A stretch of 15,871 nt of DNA. It comes from SCUN01 sp964343975. GTDB lineage: Bacteria > Acidobacteriota > Vicinamibacteria > Vicinamibacterales > SCN-69-37. Below, in pieces: positions 8,443 through 15,114 of this stretch (its first letter is position 1; every line of letters begins with the position of its first letter). The position numbers and the translations under genes were made by a program. Below the pieces are notes generated by a model. That model ran no database searches, was not told where the DNA came from, and worked only from the letters and a program-made list of their open reading frames with translations. The stretch is from assembly GCA_964343975.1 (NCBI GenBank), contig CAYFLU010000074.1, forward strand, positions 1 through 15,871, written 5' to 3'.

Positions 8443-9434
8443 TCGCTCGAGTTTATAACCGCCTCGATCACGCGGAGGTTGGCGAGCGAATCTTCGAGCG
8501 GATACGGGGCCGCCGACCGCCCGAGGATCGCCCGGGAGAACTCCTCGCACTGGATCGAGAACTGGTCCGCGGCGGGCAGGCTCAGGGCCTCGGCGGAACT
8601 GCCGTAGGGATCCGCGCCGTCGTCAAGCCACAGGCGCGACTCCCGTTCCGGCGCCGAGTTGAAGGGCACTTCGATCTCGAGGCGCTGCTGGGTGCCCAGG
8701 ATCTGGATGCGCTGATACGGCACATGGCGCGTGCCGCACACGCCGAGGGCATGCCCGTGATCGAACTCGAGCAACATCGACGTCAGGCGATCGACGCCGG
8801 TCTGGGGATCGCGCACCATCGCGCTCTTCACCTGTCGCGGCTCGCCATTGAAAATAAGGCGGGCGCAGTTCACGAGGTAGCACCCGATGTCGTACAGCCC
8901 ACCGCCGCCCCACGCCGCCACGTTGCGGATGTTGGCCGGGTCCGGGTTCGAGTAGCTGAACGCGCCGACCACCGCGCGCACGTCGCCGAGCACGCCGGAG
9001 CGCACGATCTCGACCGCACGCCGCCACTGCGGATGCGCGCGATACATGAACGCTTCCTGAATCAGCACGCCCGTGCGGTCGCGCACGGCGATCAACTGCT
9101 CGAGGTCGGCGACGGTGAGGGCGATCGGCTTCTCGCAGAGCACGTGCTTGCCGGCCTCGGCCGCGCGGATCGCCCACGGCACGTGCAGGTGATTGGGCAG
9201 CGGAATGTAGACGGCATCGATGTCGGGATCGTCGATGAGCGCCTCGTAGCTGCCGTACGACTTCGGGATGTTCATCGCCGCGGCGGCCATGTCGGCGCGA
9301 TCCGCATCACGCGACGCCAACCCGACGACCTTACCCGCCAGGCACTGCTGCATCGCGGGAATGACTTTGCGCGTGGCGATGCGCGCCACGCCAAGCACGC
9401 CCCAGCGCACGACCAAATGCCGGGGATCTACCAT
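8439..9434 (-). CDS. Gfo/Idh/MocA-family NAD(P)-dependent oxidoreductase
   Basis: 331 aa. The N-terminal Rossmann fold starts RWGVLGVARIA (10-20), a GxxGxA dinucleotide loop. It is followed by the family hallmark CEKPIA (100-105) with catalytic Lys102, and the C-terminal substrate domain carries GGGGLYDIGCYLVN (176-189) with the D-x-G-x-Y motif (D182, Y186). This motif and the overall length fit the subgroup of sugar dehydrogenases, such as NADP-dependent xylose dehydrogenase and dihydrodiol dehydrogenase, but the substrate cannot be fixed. No signal peptide, so cytoplasmic. The ATG at 9434 is chosen because the fold begins ten residues later and because it overlaps the aldo/keto reductase stop by 7 nt (ATGGTAG). 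The pairing with an aldo/keto reductase suggests related carbonyl or sugar substrates. Confidence 0.92.
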   Translation of the reverse strand: MVDPRHLVVRWGVLGVARIATRKVIPAMQQCLAGKVVGLASRDADRADMAAAAMNIPKSYGSYEALIDDPDIDAVYIPLPNHLHVPWAIRAAEAGKHVLCEKPIALTVADLEQLIAVRDRTGVLIQEAFMYRAHPQWRRAVEIVRSGVLGDVRAVVGAFSYSNPDPANIRNVAAWGGGGLYDIGCYLVNCARLIFNGEPRQVKSAMVRDPQTGVDRLTSMLLEFDHGHALGVCGTRHVPYQRIQILGTQQRLEIEVPFNSAPERESRLWLDDGADPYGSSAEALSLPAADQFSIQCEEFSRAILGRSAAPYPLEDSLANLRVIEAVINSSE

Positions 9435-10414
9435 CGCGCGTGCACCAGACCGCGGATCCGCGCGTCGTAGATCGCGCGCACCGCCGTCATCACCGCCGGA
9501 TCGAGCGCCGCCACATCGGCGGCCGCGGCATTGTCGCGGGCCTGTGCGGGTGTCTTGGCGCCGGGAATCGCACACGTCACGGCGTCGTGCATCAGGATCC
9601 ACCGCAGCGCGAATTGCGCCAGCGACACGCCGGCCGGCACGAGCGGGCGCAGCGCGTCTACCGCATCGAGCGCCGCGTCGTACGGCACGCCGGAAAACGT
9701 CTCGCCCATATCGAACCGCTCGCCCTGCCGGTTGAACTGGCGATGATCATCCGCGGCGAACACCGTGTCGCGCGTGAGCTTGCCCGTGAGCAGGCCGCTC
9801 GCGAGCGGCACGCGCGCGAGAATGCCGACCTCGCGCGCCTGCGCATCCGCGAAGAACACGTCCGCGGGCTTCTGCCGAAAGATGTTGAAGATGATCTGGA
9901 CGGTCTTCACCTGCGGGTGCCGGATGGCGCGCCGGGCTTCATCGACCGTTTCCACGCTGACGCCGTAGTGCCGGATCTTCCCCGCGTGCACGAGATCGTC
10001 GAGGACGCCGTAGACCTCGTCGGCGTCGTACACATCCGGGTGCGGGCAGTGGAGCTGCAAGAGATCGAGCGCGTCCGTGTCGAGCCGCTCCAGGCTGTCT
10101 TCGACCCAGCGCGTGAGGTTCGCGCGCGAGTACCCGGCGCGCGTCTGCTCCGGCAACTGACGGCCGGCCTTCGTGGCCACAATGATCGTGTCGCCACGCC
10201 GCTCGCGCCGCAGTTGCGCGATCAAGCGTTCGCTGCGGCCATCGCCATACACATCCGCGGTATCGATGAAGTTGACGCCGGCATCGATCGCCGCGTGCAA
10301 CGCCCGCATCGACTCGGCATCGTCCACCGTGCCCCAGAAACCACCGATGGCCCAGGCGCCGAAGCTGATCTCCGACACGCGAAAACCCGTGCGTCCCAAC
10401 ATCCGATATTTCAC
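9428..10414 (-). CDS. Aldo/keto reductase
   Basis: 328 aa, a (beta/alpha)8 barrel enzyme that reduces aldehydes or ketones, usually with NADPH. The catalytic tetrad is complete: D51 and Y56 in DTADVYG, K82 in ATKAG, and H122 in LQLHCPHP. The N-terminal hairpin MLGRTGFRVSEISFGAW and the late IPGAKT loop near residue 280, which binds the cofactor phosphate, are typical. Length is normal for the family and there is no signal peptide. The start is a GTG at 10414 forming a GTGA overlap with the stop of the upstream membrane protein; the ATG at codon 5 is less likely because it would cut the first strand. It sits second in the six-gene operon, before the Gfo/Idh oxidoreductase. Confidence 0.93.
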   Translation of the reverse strand: MKYRMLGRTGFRVSEISFGAWAIGGFWGTVDDAESMRALHAAIDAGVNFIDTADVYGDGRSERLIAQLRRERRGDTIIVATKAGRQLPEQTRAGYSRANLTRWVEDSLERLDTDALDLLQLHCPHPDVYDADEVYGVLDDLVHAGKIRHYGVSVETVDEARRAIRHPQVKTVQIIFNIFRQKPADVFFADAQAREVGILARVPLASGLLTGKLTRDTVFAADDHRQFNRQGERFDMGETFSGVPYDAALDAVDALRPLVPAGVSLAQFALRWILMHDAVTCAIPGAKTPAQARDNAAAADVAALDPAVMTAVRAIYDARIRGLVHARW

Positions 10415-11652
10415 CGTGACTCACTTTCCGCGCGCGAGCGCGTGACGTAGAGGACCGCTGCGACCATCACCGCCTTCGCGAGCGCGCCGAGCAGGCTCGC
10501 GTCGGGCCCGTGCACCCCGCCGCTCCACGCGGTGTAGCGCACCGTCTCGAGCTGGAACCAGGCTTGCCGCACCGGCCACCCGCTCAGCGGGAACCCGTAG
10601 ATCGTGCCGGCGCAGAGCAGCCAACCGAAGCGCAGCGCCACCGGCATCCACAGGCGGCCGGTGGCCAGATACGCGCTCGCCGACGCGGCCGCCACCAGCC
10701 CGGCGCCCGCCATGGTCAGCGCGGTGGCGCCGGGCGTCATCGCATGCCAGCCGATCGCCACGGCCACCGCGCACACCAAGACGATGGGCCGCGCCGCGAT
10801 GACGCGATGGAGCGCGCCGACCACGACATAGCTGAACACCACTTCGGCCGCGAGCGCGATCGGCAAGGCGGTGGTCAGCGACGCTGACAACGCCGCGAGC
10901 GTGGGCGCGAAGGCCGCCACACGTGCCTGCGCGGTGAAGAGCGTCGCCAGAAACAACACGGACGCGGCCGCAGCCGCGACGACGAGACCGACGCCGAAAT
11001 CGCCGAGCGCCTCGCGGCGGCCGCCGATGCGGCGCGGCGCATCCGCAAAGATCCGTCGCTGGTGCTGCAAGAGCGCGCCAGCGAGCCACGCCCACCCCAG
11101 CCAGCCGAACACACCGAATGCCGGACCGAGACGTCCGCCCGTGACGAACGGATCGCCGGAAAGGCGTGCATCGAAGACGCCGTATCCGGGCGTGGTGCCG
11201 AAGGACACACCGGCCACACTCGTCATCACCACGTGGGCCGTCAGGACGAACGCTGCGGACAGCCACACGTCGTTCGCGCGCACGATCGGCATCAGCGTCA
11301 CGACGGCCACGATGGCGATCGACGCGCGTTCGAGTGCGGTCACCGATGGCAGGTTCAACGCGAGCGGCACAAACGCCGCCGCGACCGCCGTCGAGAGCAC
11401 GAGCGCGCTCCACGGCTGCGCGACCGGCACGCGCTGCGCCAGCGGCAGCACGAAGAGCCAGATGAAGAGCCAGGGCAGCAGCTGCTCACACGCGCGCGGC
11501 AGCGCGTCGGCGAGAATCTGCTGCGTCGCATACGTGCCGGCCGATGCCGAGAGCACCCCGGTCAGCACGAGAAACGCCAGCAGCACGAGCGCGAACACTG
11601 CACCGGCGCCGGCGCCGAGGACGGCGCGGCGCCAGGTCGTCCAGGTCACCAT
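10411..11652 (-). CDS. CPBP-like polytopic membrane protein with degenerate active site
   Basis: 413 aa with about ten hydrophobic segments; the first starts right after MVTWTTWRRA. The C-terminal third aligns by eye with CPBP (Abi, CAAX-protease-like) intramembrane proteases: LAAEVVFSYVVVGALHR (268-283) at the EExxxR site, GWHAM (301-305) at the second motif, LWMPVALRFGWL (334-345) at the HxxxN site, then GFPLSG (353-358) and SGG-x-HGPDASLLG. The expected residues are largely lost: EE is AE, the Arg is Ser274, the third-motif His is Arg341 and the Asn is Leu345; only H303 remains. It is therefore probably not an active protease and may act as a membrane scaffold or have another role. The ATG at 11652 is chosen because the open frame further upstream runs antisense through the divergent gene. 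It is the first gene of the operon. Confidence 0.78.
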   Translation of the reverse strand: MVTWTTWRRAVLGAGAGAVFALVLLAFLVLTGVLSASAGTYATQQILADALPRACEQLLPWLFIWLFVLPLAQRVPVAQPWSALVLSTAVAAAFVPLALNLPSVTALERASIAIVAVVTLMPIVRANDVWLSAAFVLTAHVVMTSVAGVSFGTTPGYGVFDARLSGDPFVTGGRLGPAFGVFGWLGWAWLAGALLQHQRRIFADAPRRIGGRREALGDFGVGLVVAAAAASVLFLATLFTAQARVAAFAPTLAALSASLTTALPIALAAEVVFSYVVVGALHRVIAARPIVLVCAVAVAIGWHAMTPGATALTMAGAGLVAAASASAYLATGRLWMPVALRFGWLLCAGTIYGFPLSGWPVRQAWFQLETVRYTAWSGGVHGPDASLLGALAKAVMVAAVLYVTRSRAESESR

Positions 11653-11701
11653 CGGCACCAAGTGTACGAGCGACGCCCCCGTTTCCACTACACTCTCCCG
11701 G
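11653..11701. promoter_or_regulatory. Short divergent control region of the six-gene operon and the Tat/two-domain pair
   Basis: Only 49 bases separate the start codons of two divergent units. TACACT occurs once on each strand (plus 11689-11694; minus 11666-11661) and resembles a -10 box in both cases. Both copies lie only 7-8 nt from the respective start codon, so transcripts would be leaderless or nearly so, which fits the absence of a clear Shine-Dalgarno on either side. No good -35 boxes are visible. The layout is certain; the boxes are tentative. Confidence 0.3.
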
Positions 11702-12874
11702 ATGGCGCCTTCACGTCGCACGTTTCTGAAAACCTCCACGCTGGCCGCGGCCGCCGGCGCGCTGTCGCCGTCGGCGCTGCGCGCGCAGGGCACGGCACGC
11801 ATTCCCGGTGTGGCGGCCCCCACCGTGCCGAAAGCGGCGACGGCACTCAATCTCCTCATCATCGGCGGCACCGGATTCTCGGGGCCCGAGGCCGTCGAAT
11901 ACGCGCTCGCGCGCGGCCACAGGGTCACCCTGCTCAATCGCAATCGCACGCGGCCGGATTTCTTCAAGGGCGCGGTCGAGCAGTTGATCGGCGACCTGAA
12001 CGCCGACGTGAGCGCGCTGAAGGGCCACAGCTTCGACGCGGTGCTCGACATCCCGACGACGTTTCCGAGGTGGGTGCGTAATGTCGGCCAGTACCTCAAG
12101 GGCCACGTGAAGCACTACGCGTTCATCTCCACGCAGTCGGTGTACACCGACGACAGCGTCGCGTGGAAGGACGAGACCGACACGCTCGCGACGATGCCGG
12201 CCGGTGTCGATCCGTACGACCTCACGCCGGCCAACGCGTCGCGCTACTACGGCCCGCTCAAAGCGTTTGCTGAACAGGAAGTACAGCGGACCTATCCCGG
12301 CATGTCGCTCATCATCCGGCCCGGCCTCATCGTCGGGCCACTCGATCGCTCGGACCGCTTCACGTACTGGCCGGCGCGCATCAATAAAGGTGGCGAGGTC
12401 CTCGCACCCGGCGACCCGACCGACCCGGTGCAGATCATCGACGCGCGCGATCTCATGGAGTGGACGATCCGAATGATCGAAGCCCGCGAGACGGGCATCT
12501 ACAACGCGAGCGGTCCCGACAAGCCGCTGTCGATCGCCGAGATGCTGTATGGCATCAAGGCCATCACGACGGCCGGTGCGCAGTTCACGTGGGTGAACGC
12601 CGACGTCTTGCGGGAACAGAAAGTGTCGGGCTGGCGCGATCTGCCGGTGTGGATCTCGCCCAAGGGGCGGCCGGGGTTCTCGCAGCGTTCGAGCGCGAAA
12701 GCCGTGGCGAAGGGCCTCACCTTCCGCAGCCTCGCCGACACTGCGCGCGCCACGCTCGACTGGCACCTGCAGCGCCCGGCGGCCGAACAGCAAGCGCTGG
12801 CCGAGGGCAAGATCGCCGGCATCTCCGCGGAACGCGAAGCGGCGGTGCTCGCGGCGTGGAAGGCGAAGAAGTGA
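11702..12874 (+). CDS. Tat-exported NAD-dependent epimerase/dehydratase-like protein
   Basis: 390 aa. The N-terminus is a twin-arginine signal: SRRTFLKTS (4-12) with R5-R6, an Ala-rich core, and LRAQG near 26-30, so the protein is exported folded. The mature part is an extended short-chain dehydrogenase/reductase fold. It shows LLIIGGTGFSG (51-61; GxxGxxG cofactor loop), LLNRNR at the end of strand 2 (Arg may contact NADP phosphate), FISTQSVY (141-148) with the catalytic Ser/Thr, and YYGPLK (182-187) giving Y183-xxx-K187. Key residues are present, so activity on a nucleotide sugar or similar substrate is possible, but none is identified. The ATG at 11702 is fixed by the Tat motif. The stop overlaps the next start as TGATG, so the downstream two-domain protein is probably translated together with it. 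Confidence 0.9.
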   Translation: MAPSRRTFLKTSTLAAAAGALSPSALRAQGTARIPGVAAPTVPKAATALNLLIIGGTGFSGPEAVEYALARGHRVTLLNRNRTRPDFFKGAVEQLIGDLNADVSALKGHSFDAVLDIPTTFPRWVRNVGQYLKGHVKHYAFISTQSVYTDDSVAWKDETDTLATMPAGVDPYDLTPANASRYYGPLKAFAEQEVQRTYPGMSLIIRPGLIVGPLDRSDRFTYWPARINKGGEVLAPGDPTDPVQIIDARDLMEWTIRMIEARETGIYNASGPDKPLSIAEMLYGIKAITTAGAQFTWVNADVLREQKVSGWRDLPVWISPKGRPGFSQRSSAKAVAKGLTFRSLADTARATLDWHLQRPAAEQQALAEGKIAGISAEREAAVLAAWKAKK

Positions 12875-13491
12875 TGCGCACAGTCGCGATCGCGGTCCTA
12901 TGCGCGTTGGCGCTCGTCACGCCGGGCACGGCCGCAGCGCAGGCCAAGGCGCCGTCGCCGCCAGCGGCGGCGACAGGAGCATCCGCTGAGGACTGCGTGC
13001 CGTTCAATAGCGGGGCCCTCGCCATTGGGGAAAACAAGAACGGACGCGATTGGGTCATCACCGACGGACGCAACCGTCTCGCGACCTTCGACAACCTGCA
13101 CGACGCGAAGAACGCGCTCGCGCTGGCAAAGCAGCACACCAAACACTGCTTCATCGGCCGCCATCCGAGCACCCGGCCGGGCGTGCCACCCAAGCTGCCG
13201 GCGGAGTACCTGCACAAGTACTGGACCGGTGCGACGTTCACGGCCGGAAGCCTGAAGCAGGAATCGTGCGTCACCTACACGCCGAACGCGCTGACGGCGC
13301 GGGACGCGGGCGCGGCCGGCTGGGTGGTCAGCGACGGCAAGGTCACGTGGAAGACCGACAACAAAGCCGACGCAGACCGCCTCCTGGCGCTCGCCAAGCG
13401 GTATACGGCGCGCTGCACGATCGGACGCGACAGCGTCGGGCGGCCCGCTCCCGGCGCCGCGTCAGTCACGCGGCTCGACTACTGGAAGTAG
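12874..13491 (+). CDS. Small secreted protein with two copies of a two-cysteine domain
   Basis: 205 aa, no named family recognised. A Sec signal peptide (MRTVAIAVLCALALVTPGTA, cleavage near AAAQA) and an Ala/Pro linker precede two copies of a domain of about 75 residues, at 40-117 and 130-204. Each copy follows the scheme C-V-x-(F/Y)-x(6)-L, G-x-x-W-V-(I/V)-(T/S)-D-G, a run ending in D-x-x-x-(A/L)-L-A-L-A-K-x-(H/Y)-T-x-x-C-x-I-G-R, and a terminal Y-W. Cysteines C41/C92 and C132/C181 are spaced alike, so one disulfide per domain is likely outside the cytoplasm. I see no catalytic motif; a binding or inhibitory role is possible but unproven. The start ATG shares its A with the TGA of the upstream gene. 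The gene converges on the M61 gene with 13 nt between them. Confidence 0.85.
   Translation: MRTVAIAVLCALALVTPGTAAAQAKAPSPPAAATGASAEDCVPFNSGALAIGENKNGRDWVITDGRNRLATFDNLHDAKNALALAKQHTKHCFIGRHPSTRPGVPPKLPAEYLHKYWTGATFTAGSLKQESCVTYTPNALTARDAGAAGWVVSDGKVTWKTDNKADADRLLALAKRYTARCTIGRDSVGRPAPGAASVTRLDYWK
12991..13224 (+). repeat. Two-cysteine domain, copy 1 (protein-level repeat)
   Basis: Codes for residues 40-117 of the small secreted protein: C41-V-P-F, DWVITDG (59-65), NALALAKQHTKHCFIGR (80-96) and HKYW (114-117). It matches copy 2 at the key positions but has diverged in DNA, so the duplication is old. Confidence 0.75.
13261..13485 (+). repeat. Two-cysteine domain, copy 2 (protein-level repeat)
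   Basis: Codes for residues 130-204: C132-V-T-Y, GWVVSDG (149-155), LLALAKRYTARCTIGR (170-185) and LDYW (201-204). The linker after CxIGR is a few residues shorter than in copy 1, and the cysteine spacing is 49 instead of 51. Confidence 0.75.
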
Positions 13492-13504
13492 CGGCAGCCC
13501 CTTC

Positions 13505-15067
13505 CTATTTCATCGAGGGCGCCAGGAGCGCCGCCAGGTGCTCCTTCTGCGCGCGCGTCGCAGTGGGCTGCACTTCGAGCGTCCACGCCTTCGCGGGATC
13601 GCCGGTCATGAAACGCAGGCCGAACCAGTCGAGCATCTCGGTGTAGTCCACTTCTTCCGTTGTCGCCACGAGCTTGTGCAGCAGCGGCTTGATGTCATAC
13701 CCCACGGCATCCGCCGCGGTCTTCGCGAAGTCGTCGGCGGTGAATCCCTTCGCGCCCGACCACCGCTGATACTCGAGCCGAATCACGTCGTCCATGCTCT
13801 TCGCGCCGTTGGTGCGCTTGCGGATGTTCGCGTCGAGCACAAGGCCAACGACAGGCCCCTTCACGTAGTAGTCGACCTTCTTGTCCGCCGCCAACCGCTC
13901 GAACATCTGCGACGACGACTGCTCGAGCGTCTGCACCAGGCGGCCCGGCTGCTTGGTCTGCAGGTCCGTGATATGGCGCGAGCAGATGTCGAGGTAGTCC
14001 TCGAGTGAGCCGACCGAGCGGCCGGCGAGCAGATCACCGAAATACGACGTGAGCCCTTCCGATACCCACAGGCCGGTGGTGACCGGCGAATGTTCGTAGT
14101 CAAACGGCCCGAGCTCGACCGGACGCAGGCGCTTCACGTTCATCGCATGAAAGTACTCGTGGCTGATGAACGCCGCGTTTCGGAACCGCGCCTGCGCCGT
14201 CGCCGGCTCCTTGCCGCCCGTCGTAATCGCGACCGAGTTCAGATGCTCCACGCCCGATCCGCCGCCACCGCCCGTGACGATGTTGAGGAAGGCGTATTTC
14301 TTGTAGGGCAAACCGCCCCAGAAGCGGATGTGCTCCTCAATCAGCGGCGTGAGCGAGGCCACCACTTTCTCGCCGGCCCACTCCGCAGCGCCGAGATACG
14401 TCCAGTAGTGTTGGATGCCGCCGACCGTAAACGGCGTGCTCACGAGGTCCGCCCCCGCGAGAATCGGCGAGTCCGCGAGGATGTCGTAGTCGGATGCGAC
14501 GTAGTCGTTGGGCTTGCCGCCTGGCGCCGCATCGAGCGACGTCATCGAGCCCTTCCACGTCGCCGGCAGCGCGAGCCGGACCTCGGCCGGACGGTGCGTG
14601 TTCGGCGCTTCGACCAGCGTGATGTAGGTCGACGGGCCGATGATCACCGCGCCCGTCTCCGTGACGCCGTTGCCGAGGTTGCTGCCGCGCGGTGCGGAGA
14701 CCGTGTAGCTGAACGTGAACGACGCACGCCCGCCCGTCGTCACCGTCCATCGACTCGGCGAGGATTTCGTCGCTTCGAGCGCCGTGCCATCCGCGGCCTT
14801 CGCGCTGAAGGCCGTGACCTTGTCCGCGTAGTTCTGCAGACCGTAGAACCCGGGCGACCAGATCGCCATCATCAGGTCCACCGTCGCGCGCTTCCCGGTC
14901 GGCACGGTCACGTCCACGTGAAACGTCTTCGATGCCGGCTCGGGGAAGGAAATGTCGTAGACGAGGGGCTCGAGCGTGGCCTGCGCCTGAAGCGCGGGCC
15001 GCCACCCGGCACCGCCACCGACCAGCGCGCACACGAGCGACAGATGCAGGAATCGACGACGGACCAT
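13505..15067 (-). CDS. M61-family (glycyl aminopeptidase-like) metallopeptidase without PDZ domain
   Basis: 520 aa. An N-terminal signal peptide (MVRRRFLHLS, hydrophobic stretch, LQAQA near 26-30) indicates export. The N-terminal beta domain (about 33-235) contains WSPGFYG, typical of the family (usually W-x-P-G-x-Y). The catalytic domain has GGGSGVEHLNS (268-278), the zinc site HEYFHAMNVKRLRP (303-316; H303, E304, H307) and GLWVSEGLTSYF (332-343) with third ligand E337. The fold ends at LDWFGLRF (479-486) and about 34 residues later the protein stops. Most family members continue into a PDZ domain of 80-100 residues, missing here. The ATG at 15067 is fixed by a strong ribosome site, GGAGG, at 15077-15073. 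It lies 47 nt after the TauE-like gene and may share its transcript. Family members prefer N-terminal Gly or Ala; specificity here is not shown. Confidence 0.9.
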   Translation of the reverse strand: MVRRRFLHLSLVCALVGGGAGWRPALQAQATLEPLVYDISFPEPASKTFHVDVTVPTGKRATVDLMMAIWSPGFYGLQNYADKVTAFSAKAADGTALEATKSSPSRWTVTTGGRASFTFSYTVSAPRGSNLGNGVTETGAVIIGPSTYITLVEAPNTHRPAEVRLALPATWKGSMTSLDAAPGGKPNDYVASDYDILADSPILAGADLVSTPFTVGGIQHYWTYLGAAEWAGEKVVASLTPLIEEHIRFWGGLPYKKYAFLNIVTGGGGGSGVEHLNSVAITTGGKEPATAQARFRNAAFISHEYFHAMNVKRLRPVELGPFDYEHSPVTTGLWVSEGLTSYFGDLLAGRSVGSLEDYLDICSRHITDLQTKQPGRLVQTLEQSSSQMFERLAADKKVDYYVKGPVVGLVLDANIRKRTNGAKSMDDVIRLEYQRWSGAKGFTADDFAKTAADAVGYDIKPLLHKLVATTEEVDYTEMLDWFGLRFMTGDPAKAWTLEVQPTATRAQKEHLAALLAPSMK

Positions 15068-15072
15068 CAGAG

Positions 15073-15077
15073 CCTCC
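15073..15077 (-). promoter_or_regulatory. Ribosome binding site of the M61 peptidase
   Basis: GGAGG on the minus strand, five nt ahead of the ATG at 15067. It decides the start against the long open frame that continues upstream through the TauE-like gene in another frame. Confidence 0.75.
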
Positions 15078-15114
15078 GCGCGCAATCTACAACAGAAGGG
15101 TGGTGATGAGGTGA

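Noticed and set aside
6811..8607. Plus-strand open frame opposite the ABC-F gene
   Set aside because: The composition (His, Arg, Glu, Val) is that of an antisense frame, while the minus strand encodes two intact ABC domains.
10871..11701. N-terminal extension of the Tat-exported protein across the CPBP-like gene
   Set aside because: It is Ser/Thr/Arg-rich antisense of a coherent membrane protein; the Tat signal must be at the N-terminus, which fixes the start at 11702.
13484..13505. Possible terminator between the two-domain gene and the M61 gene
   Set aside because: Only a 5-bp stem with a 12-base loop and no real T-tract; too weak to call.
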